Source: Rhizobium sp. Root708 (GTDB lineage Bacteria; Pseudomonadota; Alphaproteobacteria; Rhizobiales; Rhizobiaceae). From it: 64,000 nt of DNA. Position 1 is the stretch's first letter, and each line of letters opens with the position of its first letter. Below, piece by piece: positions 1 through 8,064 of the stretch. The notes beneath the pieces are model-generated. The model saw only the letters and a list, made by a program, of their open reading frames with translations, was not told the origin of the DNA and ran no database searches. The stretch covers positions 17,825 to 81,824 of the forward strand of contig NZ_LMHV01000040.1 in NCBI RefSeq assembly GCF_001429725.1. Direction: 5' to 3'. The translations under genes and the position numbers were made by a program.

Positions 1-878
1 CCGCCACCGGGACCACCCGAGCCGCCGCCAGGACCACCAGGTCCACCGGGACCACCAGGTCCACCAGGTCCACCGGGACCACCAGGTCCACCGGGACCAC
101 CAGGTCCACCGGGATCGCCAGGCCCACCAGGTCCCTTAGGTCCATGACCGTGGCCACTTTGCTGGCCCCATCCGCCGGCATGATCCCTGCCGCCGTGATG
201 TTTCGGCCCATGACCGTCGTTATCGCGCGGATCTTTCGGTCCGCCCCATGGGCCACCCCATGGTCCGCCCCAAGGACCCCTTGGTCCATGACCATTGTGA
301 TCGCCGCCGGCGTGGTCATGACCTCTCGGTCCAGGACCATTGTGATCGCCCGGGTCTCCAGGACCATGGCCATGGCCATGGCCTCTCGGTCCAGGACCGT
401 TGTGATCGCCTGGATCGCCAGGCCCGTGACCGTGACCATGGCCGTGTTGGCCTCTCGGTCCGGGACCATTGTGATCACCCGGGTCGCCAGGACCGTGACC
501 ATTGCCATGCCCCTTCGGTCCATGGCCGTCATGGTGGCCCTTCCCGTGTCCCTTATGGTCACGATCGTGATGCCGATGGTGGCGACCATGGCCGCGGCCA
601 TTGTCATCGTCGTCGTCATCGCCTGGATCGGAAACGCTGCCGGAGCCGGTGCTCGCCGTTTCAGTGCCATTCGACGACCCGCCGCGTCCGCCGCGATCAT
701 GGTTGTCGTCGAGGAACGGGTTGTCGAAGATCGTTTGGACCGGGAAGCAAAGGCGCTCCTCAATCGATCCTGGTATGACGTTATTGCAGTTCAGATTGAG
801 CGACTGCGCGCCCGCCAGGCTGGTTCCCGCCAGTAGAAATCCGACACCGACGGAGAGCTTGATTAGAGTTCTGTTCAT
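1..878 (-). CDS. Secreted His/Gly-rich protein with collagen-like repeat (3' end off window)
   Basis: The reading frame starts at ATG 878 behind a GGAG ribosome site and stays open to the window edge, about 292 codons with no stop. Residues 1-24 form a signal peptide with likely cleavage after AGA. Two cysteines (about residues 31 and 44) lie in a short non-repetitive head, followed by an Asp run (DDDDDD near residue 90). The rest is low-complexity: repeated units of about 19 residues of the form GHGPGDPGDHNGPGPRG, then a GGPGGP run resembling collagen Gly-X-Y repeats at the window edge. His, Gly, Pro and Asp dominate. Function is unknown; secretion and a role as a surface or metal/hydration-binding polymer are inferences. 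The gene is divergent from the protease at 1063. Low-complexity shadow frames on the other strand are not genes. Confidence 0.75.
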   Translation of the reverse strand, partial: MNRTLIKLSVGVGFLLAGTSLAGAQSLNLNCNNVIPGSIEERLCFPVQTIFDNPFLDDNHDRGGRGGSSNGTETASTGSGSVSDPGDDDDDDNGRGHGRHHRHHDRDHKGHGKGHHDGHGPKGHGNGHGPGDPGDHNGPGPRGQHGHGHGHGPGDPGDHNGPGPRGHGHGHGPGDPGDHNGPGPRGHDHAGGDHNGHGPRGPWGGPWGGPWGGPKDPRDNDGHGPKHHGGRDHAGGWGQQSGHGHGPKGPGGPGDPGGPGGPGGPGGPGGPGGPGGPGGPGGPGGGSGGPGG

Positions 879-1062
879 ATTGCTCACTCCCATAGTTAAC
901 GTGACGTCAACGAGGTAGTGTTATATTAGGGTGGACTAATTTTGAAAGGAGACATAAAACATAGGGGGCGTACTCAATTCGGCTGCAATTGCATTATTAA
1001 GTACTACGGTGTCATCCAATGGTAGGAACCGAGCATTTATGAAGCAAAACAAGGAGATTTAT

Positions 1063-1650
1063 ATGCGGCGAATTATGGCAATTCTGGGTTTTGTTGTATC
1101 TATTCCTGCCCTTTCTAGTCAAAGCTTTGCTGGATCAGAAATTCCAGCCAGCAGATCTATTGCAGCTCCGATCGGTTTTAGTTCCGCATGTGCACGTTAC
1201 GGCTGGGTTTGCCGTAACAATAGTGGCGGCAGGGTCGGGGACGGCGAAGCGCTTCGTGCATTACAGCAAGTCAATCGATACGTTAACTCCCGGGTCACGC
1301 CGGTGGAGGATCGCACCACAACGGGACGTTCTGAGTATTGGTCCCTTCCCGTCAACAATCGGGGCGATTGTGAAGATTATGCGCTCCTGAAGATGAAGAC
1401 GCTTATCGATGTCGGGTTCCCGGCCAACAAATTGGCTCTCTCGGTCGTACTTGACCGTCGCGGTGGAAACCATCTCGTTCTGCTCGCCCGGTTGCCCTCC
1501 GGCGATTACGTGCTGGACAATCTGAGCGGCAGCGTAAAGCCGTGGCACCGCACGGGATATACCTTCCTCGCCAGCCAGAACTTCAAGAGGAAAGGCAGCT
1601 GGCAAGTAACGCTGGCAGGCCCACGCGCGAGCCAGTTTATCAAGAGCTGA
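1063..1650 (+). CDS. Transglutaminase-like cysteine peptidase (BTLCP family)
   Basis: The product is 195 residues. ATG 1063 is chosen because AAGGAG at 1051-1056 sits 6 bases upstream; an in-frame start at 1009 lacks a ribosome site. Residues 1-22 form a signal peptide, so the protein is probably periplasmic. The papain/transglutaminase-type triad is visible: Cys103 in GDCEDYA, His137 in GGNHLVLLA and Asp152 in YVLDN. This arrangement is typical of the bacterial transglutaminase-like cysteine proteinase family (formerly DUF920), whose LapG members cleave surface adhesins under c-di-GMP control. No lapD or lapA homologue is adjacent, so the substrate is unknown; the divergent collagen-like secreted protein is a speculative candidate. 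Confidence 0.85.
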   Translation: MRRIMAILGFVVSIPALSSQSFAGSEIPASRSIAAPIGFSSACARYGWVCRNNSGGRVGDGEALRALQQVNRYVNSRVTPVEDRTTTGRSEYWSLPVNNRGDCEDYALLKMKTLIDVGFPANKLALSVVLDRRGGNHLVLLARLPSGDYVLDNLSGSVKPWHRTGYTFLASQNFKRKGSWQVTLAGPRASQFIKS

Positions 1651-1679
1651 TGCGCCGCGCGTTGCGAAAACATGAAATC

Positions 1680-1702
1680 GGGCCGCCTCAGCGGCCCTTT
1701 TT
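1680..1702 (+). terminator. Rho-independent terminator of the BTLCP gene
   Basis: A 7-bp GC stem (GGGCCGC / GCGGCCC) with a CTCA loop is followed by TTTTT, 30 bases after the protease stop codon. It separates that gene from the converging kdp operon. Confidence 0.85.
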
Positions 1703-1726
1703 CGTTGAGAAGAGCACGGCCTGAGC

Positions 1727-2428
1727 CTAAGCGGTCGGATCCGCCTCCCGTAGCCGGTAGCCGACGCCCGTTTCCGTCGTGATGTACTGCGGTTGATCGG
1801 GTGCTTCTTCGATCTTCTGGCGCAACTGCCGGACATAGACGCGCAGATACTGCACATCCGCGGCTGGCCCCCAAATCTGTTTCAGCAGAAACTGGTGTGT
1901 TAGCACCTTGCCTGCGTGCTGAGCAAGCACGCGGAGAATATCGTATTCCTTCGGCGACAGCTTGATCTCCCGCTCGTCCACCTTGACGATGCGCTTGACC
2001 AGATCGATCGACAGCCCCCCAGTGCGGAAGATGGCCTTCTCTCCCTGCTGCTGCAGGCGATGACGCAGCGCGACCCGGATCCGCGCGCCGAGCTCGTTCA
2101 TGCCGAACGGCTTCGTCACATAATCGTCCGCCCCGGTCTCCAGCGCCTTGACGATCCCGGCCTCGTCCGTTCGGCTCGACAGGATGACGACAGGCGTGGC
2201 AATCCCCTGCTCCCGCCATTCCCGCAACAGGTCGTGGCCAGGTGTATCCGGCAGGCCGAGATCGAGGACGATCAGGTCGGGCGGCGTCTCCTCGGCTGAG
2301 CGGCGCGCAGCAGCGGCATCGGCCGCTTCCTGCACGTCATAACCCTGCGCCGTCAAACCGACGCGCAACAGCCTGCGGATCGGCGGCTCGTCATCGACGA
2401 CGAGAATTTTCACGGGTGAACCGGTCAT
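1727..2428 (-). CDS. kdpE: KdpE response regulator
   Basis: This is a 233-residue OmpR/PhoB-type response regulator. The receiver domain (residues 6-118) has acidic residues D12/D13, the phosphoacceptor Asp56 in LIVLDLGLP, and the conserved Lys in VTKPFG. The C-terminal winged helix (about 130-230) ends with VGYRL, as in KdpE. ATG 2428 overlaps the kdpD stop by 4 bases (ATGA), so the two are translationally coupled. It is expected to activate the kdpFABC promoter upstream of 10000 when K+ is limiting or turgor falls. It is the last gene of the operon and converges on the protease gene. Confidence 0.95.
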   Translation of the reverse strand: MTGSPVKILVVDDEPPIRRLLRVGLTAQGYDVQEAADAAAARRSAEETPPDLIVLDLGLPDTPGHDLLREWREQGIATPVVILSSRTDEAGIVKALETGADDYVTKPFGMNELGARIRVALRHRLQQQGEKAIFRTGGLSIDLVKRIVKVDEREIKLSPKEYDILRVLAQHAGKVLTHQFLLKQIWGPAADVQYLRVYVRQLRQKIEEAPDQPQYITTETGVGYRLREADPTA

Positions 2429-5148
2429 TTGAATTCTTCCAGCTTGGGAGTGTCGTGGGGTCTCGGAAGACGGATCGTAAAGATCGCCCCCTGGTGGTCG
2501 GTGCGGTTTCCGGCAACGATCCTGCCCCCCATCGCCTCAATGAAACCGCGGCAGATAGAAAGGCCGAGCCCGGTCCCGGCGCGCACCTGATCGCCCTTCC
2601 GAACGCGATAGAAGGTATCGAAGATGCGATCGAGATCACCCGGGGGAATTCCGGGCCCCGCATCCCCTACCTGCACCAGCACCTGATCGCCGCTCGCCCA
2701 GCCCTTGATATCGATGACAGTATCCTCGGGGGCATACTTCGCGGCGTTGTCGAGCAGATTGAACAGCACCTGCTCGAGGAGCACCGGATCGACGCGAACC
2801 GCGGGAAGATCCTCGGCTATCCTGACCTCGATCGAGTGATGCACGAGAATCTTGGCGGCGCGGCGCAGCGAGGTGCCGACGATGTCGCCGACATCGTGCA
2901 AGGCGTAATTCGGCTCCATGGCGCCGGATTCGATCCGCGTCATGTCGAGAAGATTAGCGATGAACCGGTTGAGCCGTTCGGATTCGTCGACCACAGTGGA
3001 CAGGAGATCGCGCCTGTCTTCTTCCGGAAGCGACGCGAAATAGTCGCGCAAGGTGGTCGACGCGCCAAGGACGGCGGCAAGCGGCGTCTTCAGATCATGC
3101 GAGATCGACGTCAGCAGCGCCGAGCGCAACCGGTCCGCTTCGGCCGCAAGTTTTGCCTGGTCGACATCGGCAACCAGTTGCACGCGTTCGATCGCGAGTG
3201 CCGCCTGGTCGGCGAGCGCATCGAGCAGGCGCTGTTGCTCCGGGGTCAGGAGCGGACCCTCGCGTCGATCGCTATCCAGCCCGATCACCCCGACCGCCGT
3301 GCGCCCGGTTCGCAGCGGCACATACAGGCGCTTGGCGCCCGGCAGCGTGTCCGCGCCGCGTCCGGCCGCATGGTTGTGCTCCCACGCCCAGCGCGCCGCG
3401 GCGATATCCGCGTCGTCGAGCGTATCATCAGGTGGATAGCCGGCCCTGACGGCGATGGTTCCGTCCTCCGGCAACAGCAGCACGACCCGGACCTTCAGCA
3501 TCGACGCGATCTGGAACGCGGTCGCCCAGAGTACGTCGTCAAGCGTGCCGGTGCCGGCAAGCTTCTTGGAAAACAGATGGAGATCTTCGGTCGTTCGGGC
3601 GCGCTGCCGCGCCGCGGATGCCTGCCGCTGGACCGTAGCCGTCAGGTTGCTGGCGATGACCGCCACGCCCAGGAAGAAGAAAAGGGCAAGCACACTGTCC
3701 GGATCGCTGATCGTCAGCGTGTAGCGCGGCTGCAGGAAGAAGAAGTTGAACGACAGCGCCCCGATCACGCAGGCATAGAGCGCGGGACGCAGACCGTGGA
3801 GCACGGCCGATGTCAGCACCGCCATGAGGAACACGAGCGCAAGGTTACGGACATCCAAGACCTGGTCGAGAACGATCCCGGCGCCGAGCGCGACGACGAC
3901 GTAGACCGTTGCCAGCAGATAGGCTCGGATATCGAAGGGAGTAGCTGGCGCTGCCGACTTCACGCCGCGCTGCGGCGACGCCGCCAGCTCGTCACCGGAG
4001 ATGACATGAACGCTGATGTGCCCCGCCTTGCGGATCAACAGGCCGGCCGTGGACGGGCGCAGCCAGTCACGCCATGCCGGCTGGCGGGGCGCGCCGATGA
4101 CAATGTGCGTGACATTGTTCGATCCAGCGTAACGCATCAGCTCTTCCGAAACCTCGCGTCCCGGAAGGGTGATGGCTTCGCCGCCCAGCTGTTCGGCAAG
4201 CCGCAGGTTGGCCGCGATCGCATCGCGCTGCGCTTCACTGAGATTGATGGAACGATTGGTCTCGACATAGACCGCGGCCCAGGGCGCCCGTAGCCGCGAC
4301 GCCATTCGCGCGGCGTAGCGCACCAGCGACGCCGAACTCGTGTGGTCGTCAATCGAAACGAGAACGCGCTCCCCGGCAGCCCAGGGACCGGAAATCGCGT
4401 GCGCCTGCATGTGGTTGAGCAGCTGATCGTCCACACGCTGCGCCGTCTTGCGCAGCGCCAGCTCGCGAAGGGCCGTCAGATTGCCGGGCGTGAAATAGTT
4501 GGTGAGCGCCCTCTCCGCGGTCTTCGGAAAGTACACCTTCCCGTCGTGAAGCCGCTTGATGAGATCGTCGGGCGTCAGATCGATGATTTCGACGTCATCC
4601 GCCATGTCCACGATGGAATCCGGAACCGTCTCGCGCACCCGGATGCGCGTGATCTGCGAGACGACGTCATTCAGGCTCTCGATGTGCTGAACGTTCAGTG
4701 CCGAATAGACATCGATGCCCCGATCCAGCAGTTCCTTTACATCGAGATAACGCTTCGGATGCCGGCTGCCGTCGGCATTCGTGTGTGCAAGTTCATCGAC
4801 GAGAACAAGATCCGGCTTGCGCGCGAGGATGGCATCGAGGTCCATCTCCTCGAGCTTGCGCCCCTTGTAGTCCACCATCACGCGCGGAATGATCTCGAAC
4901 CCGTCGAGGAGTGCTTCGGTTTCGACGCGACCGTGCGTCTCGACGATGCCGACGACGACATCGACGCCGTCAGCAATCTTCGCCCGTCCGGACATCAGCA
5001 TTTCGTAAGTCTTGCCGACGCCGGGAGCAGCTCCCAGAAAGATTTTCAGCCGCCCTCTGCCCTCGGCCTGCGCCTTTTCGAGCAACGCTTCCGGCGACGG
5101 CCTCAAATTCTGGTCACGAACGTCTTCTGGCATCGGTTCTCGGTTCAT
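2425..5148 (-). CDS. kdpD: KdpD osmosensitive K+ sensor histidine kinase
   Basis: The full KdpD architecture is present: an N-terminal KdpD domain with Walker A (GAAPGVGKT, residues 39-47), a Usp-like domain (about 262-385), four closely spaced membrane segments (about 408-505), a GAF-like region (about 525-655), and HisKA/HATPase domains with phosphoacceptor His684 in SISHDLKTPL. It senses low K+ and phosphorylates KdpE. ATG 5148 gives 907 residues and is the first ATG in frame; a TTG at 5175 could add 9 residues, and no strong ribosome site decides between them. It follows kdpC closely and overlaps kdpE. Confidence 0.93.
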   Translation of the reverse strand: MNREPMPEDVRDQNLRPSPEALLEKAQAEGRGRLKIFLGAAPGVGKTYEMLMSGRAKIADGVDVVVGIVETHGRVETEALLDGFEIIPRVMVDYKGRKLEEMDLDAILARKPDLVLVDELAHTNADGSRHPKRYLDVKELLDRGIDVYSALNVQHIESLNDVVSQITRIRVRETVPDSIVDMADDVEIIDLTPDDLIKRLHDGKVYFPKTAERALTNYFTPGNLTALRELALRKTAQRVDDQLLNHMQAHAISGPWAAGERVLVSIDDHTSSASLVRYAARMASRLRAPWAAVYVETNRSINLSEAQRDAIAANLRLAEQLGGEAITLPGREVSEELMRYAGSNNVTHIVIGAPRQPAWRDWLRPSTAGLLIRKAGHISVHVISGDELAASPQRGVKSAAPATPFDIRAYLLATVYVVVALGAGIVLDQVLDVRNLALVFLMAVLTSAVLHGLRPALYACVIGALSFNFFFLQPRYTLTISDPDSVLALFFFLGVAVIASNLTATVQRQASAARQRARTTEDLHLFSKKLAGTGTLDDVLWATAFQIASMLKVRVVLLLPEDGTIAVRAGYPPDDTLDDADIAAARWAWEHNHAAGRGADTLPGAKRLYVPLRTGRTAVGVIGLDSDRREGPLLTPEQQRLLDALADQAALAIERVQLVADVDQAKLAAEADRLRSALLTSISHDLKTPLAAVLGASTTLRDYFASLPEEDRRDLLSTVVDESERLNRFIANLLDMTRIESGAMEPNYALHDVGDIVGTSLRRAAKILVHHSIEVRIAEDLPAVRVDPVLLEQVLFNLLDNAAKYAPEDTVIDIKGWASGDQVLVQVGDAGPGIPPGDLDRIFDTFYRVRKGDQVRAGTGLGLSICRGFIEAMGGRIVAGNRTDHQGAIFTIRLPRPHDTPKLEEFK

Positions 5149-5181
5149 CGCGTGGCCCGCAGGGCGTGCGGGCAATCTATC

Positions 5182-5751
5182 TTATCTAACCGTTGTGCTG
5201 TCCAGCTTCTCGTTGAGAGCAAGAACGTTTACAACGGGTTCGCCGAGAACCGCGAGTTCACGGGGCTCCACGGCGGCATCGACCAGCGCCTTCAGCTTGG
5301 CCTCATCGATGCCGCGCGCCTTGGCGACGCGAGGCACCTGAAAATAGGCGGCATCAGGAGAGATGTGCGGATCGAGACCGCTGCCCGAAGCGGTCACAAG
5401 ATCGGCCGGAACCTCGGCATCGGGATTGGTCGCCTTGGCCGCCTCGTAGTCCGTCTTGACGCGGTCGAGCAGCTTCTGGCTCGTCGGCCCAAGGTTGGAG
5501 CCGGACGAGCTGGCGGCATTGTAGCCGTCACCCGCCGCGGAAGGCCTGCCGTGGAAGTAGCGATCACTGGTGAAGGATTGCCCGATCAACGTCGATCCGA
5601 CGACCGTTCCGTCCTTCTCGATGAGGCTGCCATTCGCCTGGGCCGGAAGGATTGCCTGGGCAATCCCGGTCATCCCCAGCGGATAGAGGAGACCGGCTAT
5701 CGCGGTTGTTGCGACGATCATGACGATTGCGGGACGCAGTTGTTTCAACAT
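5182..5751 (-). CDS. kdpC: K+-transporting ATPase subunit KdpC
   Basis: The 189-residue product has a single N-terminal membrane segment (about residues 7-27) followed by a periplasmic domain with conserved KdpC signatures such as GQSF, SDRYFHGRPS, SGLDPHISP and RVA. The length matches the family. KdpC stabilises the KdpFABC complex and influences ATP binding at KdpB. The start ATG 5751 has AAGGAG upstream, and that site overlaps the kdpB stop codon region, so translation is probably coupled. Confidence 0.95.
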   Translation of the reverse strand: MLKQLRPAIVMIVATTAIAGLLYPLGMTGIAQAILPAQANGSLIEKDGTVVGSTLIGQSFTSDRYFHGRPSAAGDGYNAASSSGSNLGPTSQKLLDRVKTDYEAAKATNPDAEVPADLVTASGSGLDPHISPDAAYFQVPRVAKARGIDEAKLKALVDAAVEPRELAVLGEPVVNVLALNEKLDSTTVR

Positions 5752-5762
5752 GAGCTTTCTCC

Positions 5763-7850
5763 TTAGGCGAGGCCGATTGCGGTGATCAGCATGTCGATCG
5801 CCTTGATACCAATGAACGGAACGATGATGCCGCCGAGGCCATAGACCAGCAGGTTGCGGGACAGCAGCGCGCCTGCGCCGACCGGCCGGTAGCGAACGCC
5901 CCTCAGCGATAGCGGAATGAGGGCGATAATGATCAGGGCGTTGAAGATGATCGCCGACAGGATCGCGCTTTGCGGGGTTGCCAGACCCATGACGTTCAAC
6001 TTCGACAACTGCGGGTAGAAGGTCAGAAACATCGCCGGAATGATCGCGAAGTATTTGGCGACGTCGTTCGCGATGGAGAACGTCGTCAGGGCGCCGCGCG
6101 TCATCAACAGCTGCTTGCCGATCTCGACGATCTCGATGAGTTTTGTCGGGTCGCTGTCGAGGTCGACCATGTTGCCGGCCTCGCGGGCGGCGACCGTACC
6201 CGTGTTCATCGCCACGCCGACATCGGCCTGAGCGAGCGCCGGCGCATCATTGGTGCCGTCGCCGCACATCGCGACCAGCTTGCCCTTTGCCTGTTCCTCG
6301 CGGATCAGCGATAGCTTGTTTTCAGGGGTCGCCTGCGCCAGGAAATCGTCGACACCGGCTTCGGCCGCGATGGCCGCTGCCGTCATCGGATTGTCGCCGG
6401 TGATCATAACCGTGCGGATACCCATGCGCCGCAGCTCCGCGAAGCGCTCGCGAATGCCGCCCTTGACGATATCCTTGAGCTGGATGACCCCGAGCAGGCG
6501 CCCGTCGCGAGCGACGGCCAGAGGCGTTCCGCCAGCCTTCGCGATCTCGTCGGCGATGGCCTGAAGCTCGCGCACGCTCTCGCTGTTGGAACGCAGCGCA
6601 ATGACCGCGTTACCAGACGCCAGCGTCGCGCCACCATCGACGTAAGCGAGCACGGCATCGACAGCACCCTTGCGGATCAGGGAACCCTCGAGGTCCACGC
6701 CGCTCATGCGCGTTTGCGCGGTGAATGGCACGAAGGTCGCCTTCAAGGTGCCCATGTCACGACCACGCAGGCCGTATTTCTCTTTGGCGAGCACCACGAT
6801 GGAACGGCCTTCCGGCGTCTCGTCGGCAAGCGATGCGAGTTGGGCTGCATCGGCAAGTTCTTGCTCGCTGACACCGTGTACGGGACGGAAAGAGGTCGCC
6901 TGGCGATTGCCGAGCGTGATCGTGCCTGTCTTGTCGAGGAGCAGCGTATCGACGTCGCCAGCAGCTTCGACGGCGCGTCCGGACATGGCAAGCACGTTGA
7001 ACCGCACCAGCCGATCCATGCCGGCGATACCGATAGCGGAGAGCAGCGCGCCGATCGTCGTCGGGATAAGCGTGACGAACAGGGCAACGAGAACGATGAT
7101 CGGGATCGAGCCTCCGGCATAGGCGGCAAAGCTTGGAATGGTCGCCGTGGCGAGCACGAAGATCAGCGTCATACCAGCCAGCAGGATGTTGAGCGCGATT
7201 TCGTTTGGCGTCTTCTGGCGTTCCGCTCCTTCGACGAGCGCGATCATGCGATCGAGGAAGGTGGAACCTGCGGCAGCCGTGATCCGGACGCGGATCCAGT
7301 CGGAGAGAACCTGCGTTCCACCCGTGACGGCGGAGCGGTCACCGCCGGATTCGCGGATGACGGGCGCCGACTCGCCGGTGATGGCGGCTTCGTTGACCGA
7401 AGCGACGCCTTCGACGACCTCGCCGTCGGAGGGGATGATGTCGCCCGCCTCGACTAGAACGACGTCACCGACCTTCAGGCTGGTGCCCGGCACCATGCGG
7501 TACGTCGTACCGTTGCCGGCAGCCAGCAGCTTCGCCTGGGTTTCCGTGCGCGCCTTGCGCAGTGAGTCCGCCTGTGCCTTGCCTCGCCCTTCGGCAACGG
7601 CCTCGGCAAAATTCGCGAACAGAACGGTGAACCAGAGCCAGAGATTGATCTGGAAGGAAAAGCCGAGATTGTCGCCACCGGTGACGAGGTCACGAATGAA
7701 CAGAACCGTGGTGAGCGCCGACACCGTGGCGACGACGAACATCACCGGGTTTCTGGCGAGTGCCCGGGGATCGAGCTTCCGGAAGGAAGCGCCGATCGCC
7801 GGTACGAGAATGCGAGAATCGAGAATACTCGCGGATTTTGCCTGGCCCAT
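5763..7850 (-). CDS. kdpB: K+-transporting P-type ATPase catalytic subunit KdpB
   Basis: The 695-residue P-type ATPase has the TGES dephosphorylation motif (158-161), the phosphorylated Asp306 in DKTGT, the P-domain loop GDGTNDAP (about 530-537) and the KdpB-specific end of that domain (MVDLDSDPTKL). It couples ATP hydrolysis to K+ import through KdpA. The start ATG 7850 has GGAG 7 bases upstream. A gap of 214 bases separates it from kdpA, unlike the tight spacing elsewhere in the operon; that gap holds the small frame at 7900-8055. Confidence 0.97.
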   Translation of the reverse strand: MGQAKSASILDSRILVPAIGASFRKLDPRALARNPVMFVVATVSALTTVLFIRDLVTGGDNLGFSFQINLWLWFTVLFANFAEAVAEGRGKAQADSLRKARTETQAKLLAAGNGTTYRMVPGTSLKVGDVVLVEAGDIIPSDGEVVEGVASVNEAAITGESAPVIRESGGDRSAVTGGTQVLSDWIRVRITAAAGSTFLDRMIALVEGAERQKTPNEIALNILLAGMTLIFVLATATIPSFAAYAGGSIPIIVLVALFVTLIPTTIGALLSAIGIAGMDRLVRFNVLAMSGRAVEAAGDVDTLLLDKTGTITLGNRQATSFRPVHGVSEQELADAAQLASLADETPEGRSIVVLAKEKYGLRGRDMGTLKATFVPFTAQTRMSGVDLEGSLIRKGAVDAVLAYVDGGATLASGNAVIALRSNSESVRELQAIADEIAKAGGTPLAVARDGRLLGVIQLKDIVKGGIRERFAELRRMGIRTVMITGDNPMTAAAIAAEAGVDDFLAQATPENKLSLIREEQAKGKLVAMCGDGTNDAPALAQADVGVAMNTGTVAAREAGNMVDLDSDPTKLIEIVEIGKQLLMTRGALTTFSIANDVAKYFAIIPAMFLTFYPQLSKLNVMGLATPQSAILSAIIFNALIIIALIPLSLRGVRYRPVGAGALLSRNLLVYGLGGIIVPFIGIKAIDMLITAIGLA

Positions 7851-7899
7851 AAGAGAACTCCAGCCTTTAAAAACGAGGATACGAAGACCGCATTGGCGG

Positions 7900-8055
7900 T
7901 CAGCCCGAAATCAGTTTGAACGCGGCGGCCGCCACCAGCAGCGCGGCCAGCATCACGAGAATGACGTTGGTGGCGCGTGTCGTGCCGCCTTCCACCCGCC
8001 CCGACGAACCGGGGCGGGTGAGATGTCTATGGCGCTTGAAGTGCCGTACCAGCAT
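7900..8055 (-). CDS. Small membrane protein between kdpA and kdpB (51 residues)
   Basis: An intact 51-codon frame begins with ATG 8055, 9 bases after the kdpA stop, and ends 49 bases before kdpB. The N-terminal half is strongly basic (about nine Arg/Lys and three His in the first 27 residues). The C-terminal half is one hydrophobic segment (NVILVMLAALLVAAAAF, about residues 30-46). A positive-inside N-terminus with the tail in the membrane is the likely topology. The GAGG of the kdpA stop region could serve as ribosome site. I do not recognise a family; it is not KdpF, which sits in its usual place upstream of kdpA. Association with the Kdp complex is an inference from position only. Confidence 0.55.
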   Translation of the reverse strand: MLVRHFKRHRHLTRPGSSGRVEGGTTRATNVILVMLAALLVAAAAFKLISG

Positions 8056-8064
8056 GGTCGCGCC

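Noticed and set aside
144..836. Plus-strand low-complexity frames (230 and 176 residues)
   Set aside because: They are shadows of the repetitive collagen-like gene on the minus strand, which has a signal peptide, ribosome site and uninterrupted frame.
2242..4293. 683-residue plus-strand frame opposite kdpD
   Set aside because: Antisense of kdpD; no start signals and Arg/Asp-rich shadow composition.
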